Shown: positions 19,349 to 28,835 of the stretch, in pieces
Position numbering within the stretch: the stretch's first letter is position 1
Layout of the letters: each line of letters begins with the position of its first letter
Source of the DNA: Sulfurovum sp.
Lineage (GTDB): Bacteria; Campylobacterota; Campylobacteria; Campylobacterales; Sulfurovaceae
Assembly: GCA_024637255.1 (NCBI GenBank)
Contig: JAGXFO010000009.1
Location: 287,432-351,431 of the forward strand
Direction of reading: 5' to 3'
DNA length: 64,000 bases
Notes under the pieces: generated by a model
Databases searched by the model: none
The model's input: the letters and a program-made list of their open reading frames with translations, nothing else
Told to the model about the DNA's origin: nothing
Position numbers and translations under genes: made by a program

Positions 19349-20713
19349 TTGAAAAGAGAAACCCATCATATAGCCGTGGAAGAGTGCGAGATGGACATCG
19401 TGGGACACAAGATTTTTGTGCGCCTTAAAGATATTCCTATGTATCTCTCTAAAAGCACCAAAGACAGTATACGAAACCGCTATAGCCACTCTATAGAAGT
19501 AGGGCTAAGTACAGAGTATATATTGAATCATCTCAGCGCACAATTGGGAGATGATGTTGATTTGAATTTTTTCAAGATAGGAAAAATAGTAGGTTTCATG
19601 CATGACATCGGCCATACTGCATTTAGTCATGATGGAGAGATCATCTTGGATAAAATGCTTCAAAAGGCTTCTGAATTATTTACAGCTCCCCTCAGATTTA
19701 ATGCAAACCTCAATAACTTTAGACGTATCCTCAAGTATGAGTTTTATAATAACCTGCCAGAGGATGTTCGACAGTACGCTTTTGCTTCTTTAGTGAAACG
19801 TGTAGGAGAACTCGAAGAGTATCCTGAATATCTGTATCTAAAAACATATGTTATGGATGCAGTTGCGCTGGAGGAGAAGTATCTTAGCTCTAAAGGTGTC
19901 CCCATAAAAAATACTATGGGTAAAACCATTTTGTGCCAAGCGATGGATTTGGCTGATGAGAACCGGTACCGTGTTACCGATATCATTGATGTGCTCAATA
20001 TCTACTCCAAAGAAAAGCTCCAGGAGATACTCCTGCGCTGCATCAAAAGTGAAGTACGCGTTAAAGATGTGCGTAAATTTGTTCATCTCAAAACACTCAT
20101 TGTCCCTGGCTATGAGGAACTACACTACGACAAGATGAAGATAAAAGATTTGCTCATCGCATTACTTAAACGTTCAAGCAATGCTAAAACAGAGTTTCAA
20201 AATACAATGAACAGTATCTCTATGGCTTTTAATAGAAACTTTAGACTCAGAGAAGATGGAAAACTTGTCCCTGTTGATGCAGAGATAGAAGCGTTAAGAA
20301 AAGATTTCCAGAGAGTAGCTGCAAAATATATATGGGGATCAAAAAAGGTTCAAAAAATCAAGAAACCTTTTAGCCACTATTTTATGACAGTAGCAGATTA
20401 CTTTATCAATAAAGAATTTGACATTGAACTGATTGACAGCAATACCTATAAAGAGCAACTGACAAGCTTGAATAATAGCGATTTAAGTAAAGAAGCATAT
20501 CAAAGAGAGAGGCTTAGTTTATTACGCAATTTTTTAGGCGGATTGACCAACCTTAAGATTATAGAACTCTACAAAAAGATAGCACTTGTAAAGTTTGAAG
20601 TAAAATTGGGGTATAAATTAGAAAATCGTGATAAACTTGTTGAAAAAAATTCAATAGAGTCTTTTGAGAAAAAGTTAGAAAAACAAGGTCAAAGATTACT
20701 CACAAAGAGGTAG
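19349..20713 (+). CDS. HD-domain phosphohydrolase, dGTPase-like
   Basis: Cytoplasmic metal-dependent phosphohydrolase of the HD superfamily, closest in layout to deoxyguanosinetriphosphate triphosphohydrolases. It shows RYSHSIEV (about 48-55), the central FMHDIGHTAFSHDGE (about 88-102) supplying the metal-binding His-Asp pair, and a later DLADENRYRVTDIIDVL segment (about 196-212) like the dGTPase helix after the active site. It is 454 residues, usual for dGTPases. The TTG start at 19349 follows AAAGGA (19338-19343). The gene lies two bases before the radical SAM gene. Substrate specificity cannot be told; a general nucleotide-pool role is most likely given its housekeeping neighbours. Confidence 0.75.
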   Translation: MKRETHHIAVEECEMDIVGHKIFVRLKDIPMYLSKSTKDSIRNRYSHSIEVGLSTEYILNHLSAQLGDDVDLNFFKIGKIVGFMHDIGHTAFSHDGEIILDKMLQKASELFTAPLRFNANLNNFRRILKYEFYNNLPEDVRQYAFASLVKRVGELEEYPEYLYLKTYVMDAVALEEKYLSSKGVPIKNTMGKTILCQAMDLADENRYRVTDIIDVLNIYSKEKLQEILLRCIKSEVRVKDVRKFVHLKTLIVPGYEELHYDKMKIKDLLIALLKRSSNAKTEFQNTMNSISMAFNRNFRLREDGKLVPVDAEIEALRKDFQRVAAKYIWGSKKVQKIKKPFSHYFMTVADYFINKEFDIELIDSNTYKEQLTSLNNSDLSKEAYQRERLSLLRNFLGGLTNLKIIELYKKIALVKFEVKLGYKLENRDKLVEKNSIESFEKKLEKQGQRLLTKR

Positions 20714-20715
20714 CT

Positions 20716-21627
20716 ATGAATATTATATTTGGTCCCGTACATTCACGTCGTTTTGGTAAATCTTTAGGGGTTGACCTAAGTCCGGGTAAAAAACAGTGTA
20801 ATTTTGATTGTCTTTACTGTGAGCTTGAGCCTGCTAAAACCATGGATACTTATGATGAAGTAGTGAGTGTAGAAGAAATCACTACAGCGCTTAAAGCAGC
20901 ACTCAGGGAACATGATGATATAGACTTCATCACACTCACTGCAAACGGTGAGCCTACACTCTATCCATACCTTTCAGAATTGATAGACCAGATAAATACC
21001 TTTAAAGGTACAATGAAGACACTTATCCTGTCCAATGCAGCAAATATTGATGACATTAAGGTGCAGGATGCACTGCTAAAACTTGATGAAGTAAAACTCT
21101 CTTTGGATTGTGCCACCCAAAAATGTTTGCAAAAACTTGACCGTTCTCATGCAGGTATAGATGTGGAAAATATCAAAGCAGGAATGCTGGCTTTTAAAGC
21201 AAGATATAATGGACCACTTGTCATAGAGATACTCATCGTGAAAACACTCAATGACTCTAAAGATGAGATAAGCAAGCTCAACGAGTACCTGCTGAAACTG
21301 CAGCCCACACGTATAGATATGGGAACCATAGACAGACCACCTGCATTTGATGTAAAGCCTGTAAGCTATGAAAAACTACTGGAAATCAGTCATCTTTTTG
21401 ACAGTACTTTGCCAGTTTACATAGTATCACGTAAAAAAGCAGAAATCTCAGCTTCTAGTTACAGTAACGAAGAGATACTCGATACATTGTCAAATCGTCC
21501 TTTGACAGAAGAAGACATAGAAGCACTTTTTGATGCAGAAAGTAAAAAAAGAGTAGAAAACCTGCTTCGTGAACATAAAATAAAGATTGTTTCCACAAAT
21601 GGGGTAGAATTTTACAAAAAAGCTTAA
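20716..21627 (+). CDS. Radical SAM protein
   Basis: Radical S-adenosylmethionine enzyme of about 300 residues. The cluster motif is C-NFD-C-LY-C near residues 28-35, preceded by the family start FGPVHSRRFGKSLGVDLSP. The glycine/glutamate motif for SAM binding is TLTANGEPTLYP (about 76-87). The last 80 residues form a helical, winged-helix-like tail. Similar genes occur widely in bacteria without a settled function; some are annotated as wybutosine-synthesis-like, which is unlikely here. It ends the gyrA operon, and the tRNA-Asn promoter follows immediately. Confidence 0.85.
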   Translation: MNIIFGPVHSRRFGKSLGVDLSPGKKQCNFDCLYCELEPAKTMDTYDEVVSVEEITTALKAALREHDDIDFITLTANGEPTLYPYLSELIDQINTFKGTMKTLILSNAANIDDIKVQDALLKLDEVKLSLDCATQKCLQKLDRSHAGIDVENIKAGMLAFKARYNGPLVIEILIVKTLNDSKDEISKLNEYLLKLQPTRIDMGTIDRPPAFDVKPVSYEKLLEISHLFDSTLPVYIVSRKKAEISASSYSNEEILDTLSNRPLTEEDIEALFDAESKKRVENLLREHKIKIVSTNGVEFYKKA

Positions 21628-21634
21628 GTAACTC

Positions 21635-21663
21635 TTGACTTTAAAGGTCTTTTCCCCTATAAT
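21635..21663 (+). promoter_or_regulatory. Promoter of the tRNA-Asn gene
   Basis: TTGACT (21635-21640) and TATAAT (21658-21663) are separated by 17 bases, a near-perfect sigma-70 promoter. It would start transcription about 35 bases before the mature tRNA. Confidence 0.85.
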
Positions 21664-21704
21664 CTCCCCCACGAAACAAGTACCTTTCTTTTTTCTTAAA
21701 CCAT

Positions 21705-21779
<75 letters not shown>

Positions 21780-21882
21780 CCCTTCAAAAAACCATTAAAA
21801 CACTTTTTCTCCATATGGTCGATATAATTCCATCATAACTCTGATTGTCAATGATACATAGAAATATAAAAATTTAAAATAC

Positions 21883-23106
21883 ATGGTGCTTCTTTTGAAT
21901 ACGGTATATTTAGCAAGACAAAAAATTTTCAATCGTCAAGGTAAGCTTTTTGCCTACGAACTTCTTTTTCGAGATCATGCACACGGAATAAAAGCATTCC
22001 CGACTAATATTCGAGCCACATCCCAAGTTCTTTTAAATACACTTACCAACGTCCACCTCAATGAATTACTGGGAGAAGAGGGAATCGCTTTTATTAATCT
22101 AGATGAACATGCCCTTACTTCAGGAATTATCGATCTATTAGACAAAGACCGATTTGTACTGGAAATTTTAGAGACAACCGATTTAAATGAAAAAGTTCTG
22201 TCTAAAATTATGCAATATCATAAAAGAGGTTTTAAAATTGCAATCGATGATTTCGATTGCAGTGCTGAAATGATTAAAAAATTTACCCCTATTTTGAAAT
22301 ACGTCCACATTTTAAAAATGGATGTACTGGCCGCAGAACAAGATAATTTAAAAAATGTCATGACTAAAATCAAGCAGTTGGGAATCAGAGTCCTCGCTGA
22401 AAAAGTTGAAACGGAAGAAGAATATAAATATTATAAAGATATGGGATTTGACTTGTTTCAGGGGTATCATCTTCACAAACCTGAAATAGTCGAAATGAAT
22501 CGCTATAAAGATGCCACCCAAATAGTTCTTTTACATTTAATCAAATTAATCCGAAATGACGGTCAAACGACAGAAATAGAATCCTATATCAAACAACGAG
22601 CAGACTTATCGTATAAATTGGTTAAATTTATCAATAATCACGGAAAATTTGATACTCAAGTCGAATCGATTACACAGATTATTACCCTCATGGGAAGAGA
22701 CAAGCTTTTGCGATGGCTCTTATTATATCTCTATGCTGAAGTTTCAGACAACCCGATTTCAGAAACGATTATGAACGTCGCTATCCGAAGGGCTGAGAGT
22801 ATGGAAGAAACGGCGCACCACAGCGACAAAGATAAAGCCTATCTTGCTGGAATGTTCTCTATGTTAGGGGCTCTTTTTGAAACAGACATTAAGAATGTAT
22901 TGAAAGATATCAACATGGATAAAGATATCACGGACTTGCTCCTTAGTAAAAAAGGGAAGTTTTTATCCAGTTTCAAGAAGGCGGAGTATTCAGAGCGAGA
23001 ATATTTAAAACGGCTCTTGTGTACTAACTTTGAAAAAATTGATATCACCCTGATTCTCTATGCATTAGAGCTTAGTCATATTCATGTTGATAAAGATGCT
23101 TTATGA
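21883..23106 (+). CDS. EAL-HDOD domain signalling protein
   Basis: Two-domain signalling protein. The N-terminal EAL-like domain (about 5-200) resembles cyclic-di-GMP phosphodiesterases, but the motif is degenerate: ELL in place of EAL and DDFD in place of DDFG. It may therefore bind rather than cleave c-di-GMP, or serve as a scaffold. The C-terminal HDOD domain (about 205-400) contains YKLVKFINNHG and ITLMGRDKLLRWLLLYLY. Such YuxH-type proteins are common in Campylobacterota. The start at 21883 has no strong ribosome site; a TTG at 21895 is an alternative. It is a single gene between tRNA-Asn and the rhamnose genes, and the first gene with the right-hand codon style. Confidence 0.85.
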   Translation: MVLLLNTVYLARQKIFNRQGKLFAYELLFRDHAHGIKAFPTNIRATSQVLLNTLTNVHLNELLGEEGIAFINLDEHALTSGIIDLLDKDRFVLEILETTDLNEKVLSKIMQYHKRGFKIAIDDFDCSAEMIKKFTPILKYVHILKMDVLAAEQDNLKNVMTKIKQLGIRVLAEKVETEEEYKYYKDMGFDLFQGYHLHKPEIVEMNRYKDATQIVLLHLIKLIRNDGQTTEIESYIKQRADLSYKLVKFINNHGKFDTQVESITQIITLMGRDKLLRWLLLYLYAEVSDNPISETIMNVAIRRAESMEETAHHSDKDKAYLAGMFSMLGALFETDIKNVLKDINMDKDITDLLLSKKGKFLSSFKKAEYSEREYLKRLLCTNFEKIDITLILYALELSHIHVDKDAL

Positions 23107-23146
23107 CCGACACGGTTGATTAAATTGGCCTATAATCTTTTTTGAC

Positions 23147-23152
23147 TATAAT
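23147..23152 (+). promoter_or_regulatory. -10 box for the rfbACDB operon
   Basis: TATAAT at 23147-23152, 30 bases before the rfbA start, with a strong ribosome site AGAGGAG at 23171-23177. A second TATAAT at 23131-23136 is also possible. No good -35 element is seen for either. Confidence 0.45.
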
Positions 23153-23181
23153 TACAATTAGAAAATTCTTAGAGGAGTAGT

Positions 23182-24069
23182 ATGAAAGGGATTATCTTAG
23201 CCGGCGGAAGCGGTACACGACTCTACCCTATCACCAAAGGGGTTAGTAAACAACTCGTTCCCATCTACGATAAACCGATGATCTATTACCCTCTCTCTGT
23301 ACTCATGCTGGCCGGTATTCGTGAAGTTCTCATCATTTCTACCCCAACCGATCTCCCCCGTTTCGAAGAACTCCTCGGAGATGGAAGTGACATCGGAATG
23401 AGCTTCGCCTATTGTGTACAGCCCTCACCTGACGGACTTGCCCAAGCCTTTATTTTAGGGGCTGATTTTATCGGCGATGAGGATGTATGCCTCGTCCTTG
23501 GCGATAATATCTTTCACGGTCACGGTCTTACCAAAATGCTTGAACAATCGGTACGTAATGTCATCGAAGAAGGAAAAGCAACCGTTTTCGGGTATTGGGT
23601 TAAAGATCCGGAACGTTACGGTGTCGCCGAGTTTGATAAAGAGGGAAATGTCCTCTCTATTGAAGAAAAACCCGAAAAACCGAAAAGTTCATATGCTGTC
23701 GTAGGACTCTATTTTTATCCTAATAGCGTCGTCGAAATCGCTAAAAATGTCACCCCTTCCGATCGGGGAGAACTCGAAATCACAACCGTTAATCAGGTCT
23801 ATTTGGCTCAAAATGCACTCAAAGTGGAGCTGATGGGGCGCGGGTATGCATGGCTTGATACCGGAACCCATGAATCTCTTTTGGAGGCAAGTATGTTTAT
23901 TCAAACCATCGAGAACCGTCAAGGGCTTAAAGTCGCCTGTATTGAAGAGATCGCCTTCGAGATGGATTATATTACAAAAGAGAAACTATTAGAACTAGCG
24001 CTCCCTTTGAGTAAAAACCAATACGGTCAATATTTGATTCGCAGAGCCAATGAAGGGAAGACCCTTTAA
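23182..24069 (+). CDS. rfbA: Glucose-1-phosphate thymidylyltransferase
   Basis: First step of dTDP-L-rhamnose synthesis: dTTP plus glucose-1-phosphate gives dTDP-glucose. The nucleotide-binding motif [13 protein letters not shown] sits at residues 8-20, followed by [24 protein letters not shown], and the metal/sugar site [11 protein letters not shown] is present. It is 295 residues, typical of RmlA. The ATG at 23182 has AGAGGAG four bases upstream. Its stop overlaps the rfbC start by one base (TAATG). It heads the rhamnose operon. Confidence 0.97.
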   Translation: MKGIILAGGSGTRLYPITKGVSKQLVPIYDKPMIYYPLSVLMLAGIREVLIISTPTDLPRFEELLGDGSDIGMSFAYCVQPSPDGLAQAFILGADFIGDEDVCLVLGDNIFHGHGLTKMLEQSVRNVIEEGKATVFGYWVKDPERYGVAEFDKEGNVLSIEEKPEKPKSSYAVVGLYFYPNSVVEIAKNVTPSDRGELEITTVNQVYLAQNALKVELMGRGYAWLDTGTHESLLEASMFIQTIENRQGLKVACIEEIAFEMDYITKEKLLELALPLSKNQYGQYLIRRANEGKTL

Positions 24070-24659
24070 TGACTTTCACACGTACAGCCATACCTGATGT
24101 CATTATTATTAATCCAAAAGTACACGGTGATGAACGCGGCTATTTCGTCGAAACTTTTCGTGCCGATAAGCTCGAAACCTTTTTAGGTTTTTCTCTCTCT
24201 TTTTGTCAAGACAACGAGTCTAAATCTTCCTATGGAGTACTCCGCGGATTGCACTATCAACTCCCTCCCCATGCTCAAACCAAGTTAGTACGCGTTATTG
24301 AGGGTAAAGTGCTTGATGTCGCTGTTGATATACGAAAAGGCTCACCTACTTTCGGCCAACATGTCGCAGTAGAACTCAGTGGAGAAAATAAACGCCAACT
24401 CTTAGTGCCTCGCGGATTTGCTCATGGGTTTGTTGTTCTAAGCGAAACCTGTACTTTCGCCTACAAAGTTGATAATTATTACTCTCCTGAGTGTGATAGA
24501 GGAATCGCATTCGATGATTCAGCCTTAAATATTGACTGGTTGATTGATACACAAAAACTCCAACTCTCTGCAAAAGATACACAACAACCGCTTTTTATCA
24601 ATGCCGATCATTTCGACTTTAATGAAAGCCTTTATAGCCAAAAGGGGACCCGTGCCTAA
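24069..24659 (+). CDS. rfbC: dTDP-4-dehydrorhamnose 3,5-epimerase
   Basis: Third enzyme of dTDP-L-rhamnose synthesis, a cupin-fold epimerase. It has the family segments HGDERGYFVETFR, QDNESKSSYGVLRGLHYQ (with the catalytic His) and VPRGFAHGFVVLS. It is 196 residues, slightly longer than the usual 180-185. The ATG at 24069 shares a base with the rfbA stop. The end overlaps the rfbD start by eight bases. Confidence 0.95.
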   Translation: MTFTRTAIPDVIIINPKVHGDERGYFVETFRADKLETFLGFSLSFCQDNESKSSYGVLRGLHYQLPPHAQTKLVRVIEGKVLDVAVDIRKGSPTFGQHVAVELSGENKRQLLVPRGFAHGFVVLSETCTFAYKVDNYYSPECDRGIAFDDSALNIDWLIDTQKLQLSAKDTQQPLFINADHFDFNESLYSQKGTRA

Positions 24660-25521
24660 GATTCTCGTTACCGGAGCCAATGGTCAATTAGGTTCTGAAA
24701 TCAGAAAACTCGATTCTCTTTATCCTCACTACGAATTTACCTTTTCTGACAGAGAGAATCTTGATCTCGGCAATTTATGCAAAATGGAAGAGTACTTTGA
24801 AAATAGAGTTTTTGATGCGATTATCAACTGTGCTGCCTATACTGCCGTGGATAAAGCTGAGAGTGAACGTGAACTTGCTGATACTATCAACCACCGTTTC
24901 GTGAGTATGCTCTCTAAAATTGCCAAACGAAGAAACACGACTCTTATCCATATCTCAACCGATTATGTGTTCAACGGGCAAAATCACTGCCCTTACGTCG
25001 AAAGTGACCCTACCGATCCTCAAGGAGTCTACGGCCGGACCAAACAAGATGGAGAAAGCGCCATTCTCTCTGTCGCACCGATGAATACAATCATTATCCG
25101 TACGTCATGGGTCTATTCAAGCTTCGGTAATAACTTTGTAAAGACGATGCTCCGTTTGAGCAAAGAACGTGATAGCCTCGGCGTTATCTATGATCAAATA
25201 GGGACTCCGACTTATGCTCGTGATTTAGCAAAAACTATTCTTGATATTCTCCCGAATATCCAAAATAATTCTCCGGAAATCTACCATTACAGCAATGAGG
25301 GGGTTGCGAGTTGGTACGATTTTGCTCAGGCTATTTTTGAGTTCTCTGATGTGAAGTGCCGTGTCAACCCAATTACAACGGATCAATATCCGACACCCGC
25401 TGCACGACCTCATTATTCTCTACTGAATAAATCAAAAATAAAAAATGATTTTGCCATCACCATTCCCTATTGGAGAGACTCTCTCCGTGCATGTTTAAAA
25501 GAATTAGGAGCTATTTCATGA
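24652..25521 (+). CDS. rfbD: dTDP-4-dehydrorhamnose reductase
   Basis: Final enzyme of dTDP-L-rhamnose synthesis, an NADPH-dependent short-chain reductase. The N-terminal dinucleotide motif VTGANGQLGSE starts five residues in, and the SDR triad appears as STDYVFNG and YGRTKQDGE (Tyr-x3-Lys). I set the start at the GTG 24652, preceded by AAAAGGGGA, which gives 289 residues as expected; upstream in-frame codons overlap rfbC heavily. The stop overlaps the rfbB ATG (ATGA). Confidence 0.94.
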   Translation: MPKILVTGANGQLGSEIRKLDSLYPHYEFTFSDRENLDLGNLCKMEEYFENRVFDAIINCAAYTAVDKAESERELADTINHRFVSMLSKIAKRRNTTLIHISTDYVFNGQNHCPYVESDPTDPQGVYGRTKQDGESAILSVAPMNTIIIRTSWVYSSFGNNFVKTMLRLSKERDSLGVIYDQIGTPTYARDLAKTILDILPNIQNNSPEIYHYSNEGVASWYDFAQAIFEFSDVKCRVNPITTDQYPTPAARPHYSLLNKSKIKNDFAITIPYWRDSLRACLKELGAIS

Positions 25522-26540
25522 AAACGATTCTCGTCACGGGATGCGCCGGATTTATCGGGAGTAACTTTGTCCCTTATTTTCTCAACAAATATCCTGATAC
25601 CCGTTTAGTTAATCTAGATCTTCTTACCTATGCAGGGGATATGAGCAATCTATCTGATGCACCGCAAAATGATCGTCATGTTTTTGTAAAAGGGGATATT
25701 TGTGACCGTTCCCTCGTTGAATCACTTTTTAAAGAATACGATATTCACGGTGTTATCCATTTTGCCGCAGAAAGCCATGTCGACAACAGTATCAAAAATC
25801 CGGGAGTATTTGTCCAAACAAACGTGAACGGTACGTTTACCCTCATCGATGTCGCCTACAAAACATGGATGGAAAAGCCATTCGTCACTAAAAAAGGATA
25901 TGAGGAGTGCCGTTTTCACCATATCAGCACCGATGAAGTTTACGGAACGCTAGGAGAGAGCGGTTTATTTACTGAAGAGACCTCCTACGCCCCAAACTCT
26001 CCCTACAGTGCCTCTAAAGCAGGAAGCGATATGATCGTACGCAGTTACCATCATACCTACGGAATGAAAACAGTCACTACCAACTGCTCCAATAACTACG
26101 GCCCAAAACAACATGATGAGAAACTAATCCCAACCGTTATCCGCAAAGCACTTAAGGGAGAAAATATCCCCGTATACGGTGACGGTAAAAATATCCGAGA
26201 TTGGCTTTATGTCTTAGATCACTGCAAAGGGATCGATTTGGTTTACCATACCGGGCGAGTGGGTGAAGTCTACAACATCGGCGGACGTAATGAGCGTAAT
26301 AACAACCAAATCGTTGATCGGATCTGTACACTACTAGATTCAATGCAACCAAAAAATGACGGCAAAAGCTATAAAGAACAAATTACCTACGTCGAAGACC
26401 GTGCGGGGCATGATCGCCGTTACGCGATCGATGCGACAAAAATCGAAACCGAGCTGGGTTGGAGTGCCGATGAAAATTTCGATACCGGTATTGTCAAAAC
26501 CATTGCATGGTACCTAAATAAATATATGCAAGACGCTTAA
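25518..26540 (+). CDS. rfbB: dTDP-glucose 4,6-dehydratase
   Basis: Second enzyme of the rhamnose pathway: NAD-dependent dehydration of dTDP-glucose to the 4-keto-6-deoxy sugar. It has the Rossmann motif VTGCAGFIGSNFV at the start, HISTDEVYGTLG with the Thr-Asp-Glu catalytic set, and YSASKAGSD with the Tyr-x3-Lys pair. It is 340 residues, normal. The ATG at 25518 overlaps the rfbD stop by four bases. With rfbA, rfbC and rfbD it makes a complete dTDP-L-rhamnose set in the order A-C-D-B. Confidence 0.96.
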   Translation: MKTILVTGCAGFIGSNFVPYFLNKYPDTRLVNLDLLTYAGDMSNLSDAPQNDRHVFVKGDICDRSLVESLFKEYDIHGVIHFAAESHVDNSIKNPGVFVQTNVNGTFTLIDVAYKTWMEKPFVTKKGYEECRFHHISTDEVYGTLGESGLFTEETSYAPNSPYSASKAGSDMIVRSYHHTYGMKTVTTNCSNNYGPKQHDEKLIPTVIRKALKGENIPVYGDGKNIRDWLYVLDHCKGIDLVYHTGRVGEVYNIGGRNERNNNQIVDRICTLLDSMQPKNDGKSYKEQITYVEDRAGHDRRYAIDATKIETELGWSADENFDTGIVKTIAWYLNKYMQDA

Positions 26541-27569
26541 ATGGCTACTTTACACAGCGTTAAACGAGTGCTGGTCCTTCGTTGCGGAGCTTTGGGTGAT
26601 TTAGTGTATGCAACAGCCATTATCGATGCCTTGCGTATGCAATACGGAGAAGATATCATTATTGATTTTATCACAACACCCGGTACCGCTAAACTTTTTG
26701 AACGAGATACGAGAGTTAACCGAGTTTTCCATCTCAAGCATAAAAAACTCCCCATTTGGCTCAGTCCGCAAAAACGCGATATTATTCACCATTCACGTGA
26801 ATACCCTTACGATGTACTCATCTCATTAGAATTTGGGAAACAATTCAAAAGCCTTATTAAAGCCATTCATGCCAACCATAAAACAGGGATGGGGATTTTA
26901 GAAACTACAGTAGATACGACCTCCATCAATCGAGGTGAATCAACCAAGCTCTATTATCGTGATATTATTGATTCCCAAATCCTTGTCTCCGCCAAACCTT
27001 CTCTTATTGGAGCAGATTATCCATCATTAAAAGAAAAATTCTCGTTGCCGGATCATGCGATCATTATCGCTCCAAGTAACTCCCATAATCAAAAAAAGGG
27101 GCTTAATTACCGAGCCTGGCCGTTTGAGCATTGGCGTACCCTTATGGAAAAACTCTCTACACAGACTCCTCTCATCATTGTCGGAGCTCGCGGAGAAGAA
27201 GCTTTCTTTGATCATATTAAACCCTACCCGAACAACAATAGTATCGATCTTGTAGGTCGTCTCTCCATACCGGAACTCATCACTATCGTGCAACACGCTG
27301 AGGGGCTCATCTGTACCGATTCCGCTACCGGACATATTGGAGCTGCCGTTGATACCCCGACTTTTGTCCTCATGGGACCAAATAATCCGGTTACAGACAG
27401 CCCCTATAAAAGTGATACGAATAAGGTTTATCCATTATCACTAGCTCTGCCATGCGCTCCGTGTTACAAAACCGAAACTATGGAACAGTGCCGTGATAAC
27501 ATTTGCATGAAAAACCTTAGCCCTAATAATGTATTTGATACTATCAAATCAACCATAAAATTATTTTAA
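26541..27569 (+). CDS. Glycosyltransferase family 9 (heptosyltransferase-like)
   Basis: GT-B glycosyltransferase of family 9, which usually transfers heptose from ADP-heptose to the LPS inner core. It has the N-terminal LRCGALGDLVYATAIIDALR (about 10-29), the nucleotide-sugar region with SATGHIGAAVDTPTFVLMGP (about 260-280), and C-terminal cysteines in LPCAPCYK and C-x6-C spacing. It follows rfbB with no gap, as part of the same run. It is one of three GT9 genes in the window; it is less like WaaF than the gene at 49.0 kb, and its acceptor is unknown. Confidence 0.82.
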   Translation: MATLHSVKRVLVLRCGALGDLVYATAIIDALRMQYGEDIIIDFITTPGTAKLFERDTRVNRVFHLKHKKLPIWLSPQKRDIIHHSREYPYDVLISLEFGKQFKSLIKAIHANHKTGMGILETTVDTTSINRGESTKLYYRDIIDSQILVSAKPSLIGADYPSLKEKFSLPDHAIIIAPSNSHNQKKGLNYRAWPFEHWRTLMEKLSTQTPLIIVGARGEEAFFDHIKPYPNNNSIDLVGRLSIPELITIVQHAEGLICTDSATGHIGAAVDTPTFVLMGPNNPVTDSPYKSDTNKVYPLSLALPCAPCYKTETMEQCRDNICMKNLSPNNVFDTIKSTIKLF

Positions 27570-27583
27570 TATTAAGAAAAGCA

Positions 27584-28816
27584 ATGAATTATAACCTTAT
27601 CTTTAACCGTTTAAGCGCTCTACTCGCATTTGTCATCCCTATTTCCATAGCCGGATATAATTTAGTACTTGGGTTACTTTTAATCACTTGGATTTTAGAA
27701 AAAAACTGGAAACATAAATGGGAAATGATTAAAGCTCAACCACTTTTTAAAATAATGTTCCTCTATTTTATTTTTGCATCTATCAGTTTAGTGTGGACAG
27801 AAAATTTATCCGATGGTTTGCGCTATCTGAAACAGTATTATATTTTTCTATTTCTCCCTATCTTTTATACTTCTATCGACCGTTCTAAAATTCCGCAATT
27901 TTTCTCTGCTTTCTTAGCCGCTATGATTATCAGTGAAATTTTCTCGTATCTCATCTTTTTTGACTTAATGCCCTTCAAACTAAAAGATTCATGGAACGCA
28001 GGCGATCCTACTCCGTTCATGATGCACAGTATTTACAGTATTTTCCTAGTTTTTGCCATCTTTCTAATGCTAACACGGCTTGCAACGGAAGAAAGAACCC
28101 CCAAGCAAACTTTTCTATACTCATTCTTTATTCTTACAATGACCATTAATCTCTTTATAAACTCAGGGCGAACGGGTCAGTTTTCATTGTTGCTTGCCCT
28201 TATGGTATTTATCTATCTTCACTTCCAATTGCATTGGTTTAAAACTATTGTAGTAGGGATGATAATATCCAGTACCATATTTTTAATTGCCTATATGGTG
28301 AGCCCAAATTTTAATAAACGAACCTTAGAAACTTTTAACAGCCTCCAACACACGGTTCAAGAAAAAGAGGCATTAAACGACAGTACCGGTTTACGCTTTA
28401 TGATGTGGCAAGTAGCCTCCGATATCATTATAAAAAATCCGCTTATCGGTGTCGGTGTCGGAGATGAGAGAGATAGTTACCATCATACTCTTTTATATGA
28501 GCTACCTAATTTACATTCCCATATTCATGGATTTACCGATTTACACAATACCTATCTTAAAATTTTTGTATCTACAGGGATCATAGGGTTATCCTTATTT
28601 TTGATGATCTTTTTTACCCTCTATAAACAGCTTGACTCCTCAGCTGAACTTCATACGGTAGGGGCAATTATGGTGAGTCTAATGCTTCAATATATGTTTA
28701 TAGGGAATTTGCCGGCATCGTACTTAACCATTTTATTTATTTTTATCATGAGCCTGGCATTAAAACCGACGGAAGAACATTATTTTAGTCATTCTAGTGT
28801 AAAATCATCATCATAA
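27584..28816 (+). CDS. O-antigen ligase/polymerase (Wzy_C family), copy 1
   Basis: Multi-pass inner-membrane protein (about 10-12 helices) of the WaaL/Wzy superfamily. These proteins either join O-chains to lipid A-core or polymerise O-units. The large periplasmic loop between late helices contains LRFMMWQVASDIIIKNPLIGVG and the conserved FTDLHNTYLKI, with the histidine typical of WaaL. An arginine-bearing INSGRTGQFSLLLAL helix precedes it. It is 410 residues. A second member of the family is at 42.1 kb. Which is the ligase and which the polymerase cannot be decided by eye, but this one has the more classical LHNTYL motif. Confidence 0.8.
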   Translation: MNYNLIFNRLSALLAFVIPISIAGYNLVLGLLLITWILEKNWKHKWEMIKAQPLFKIMFLYFIFASISLVWTENLSDGLRYLKQYYIFLFLPIFYTSIDRSKIPQFFSAFLAAMIISEIFSYLIFFDLMPFKLKDSWNAGDPTPFMMHSIYSIFLVFAIFLMLTRLATEERTPKQTFLYSFFILTMTINLFINSGRTGQFSLLLALMVFIYLHFQLHWFKTIVVGMIISSTIFLIAYMVSPNFNKRTLETFNSLQHTVQEKEALNDSTGLRFMMWQVASDIIIKNPLIGVGVGDERDSYHHTLLYELPNLHSHIHGFTDLHNTYLKIFVSTGIIGLSLFLMIFFTLYKQLDSSAELHTVGAIMVSLMLQYMFIGNLPASYLTILFIFIMSLALKPTEEHYFSHSSVKSSS

Positions 28817-28835
28817 ATTGATAAATAGGTTAACC

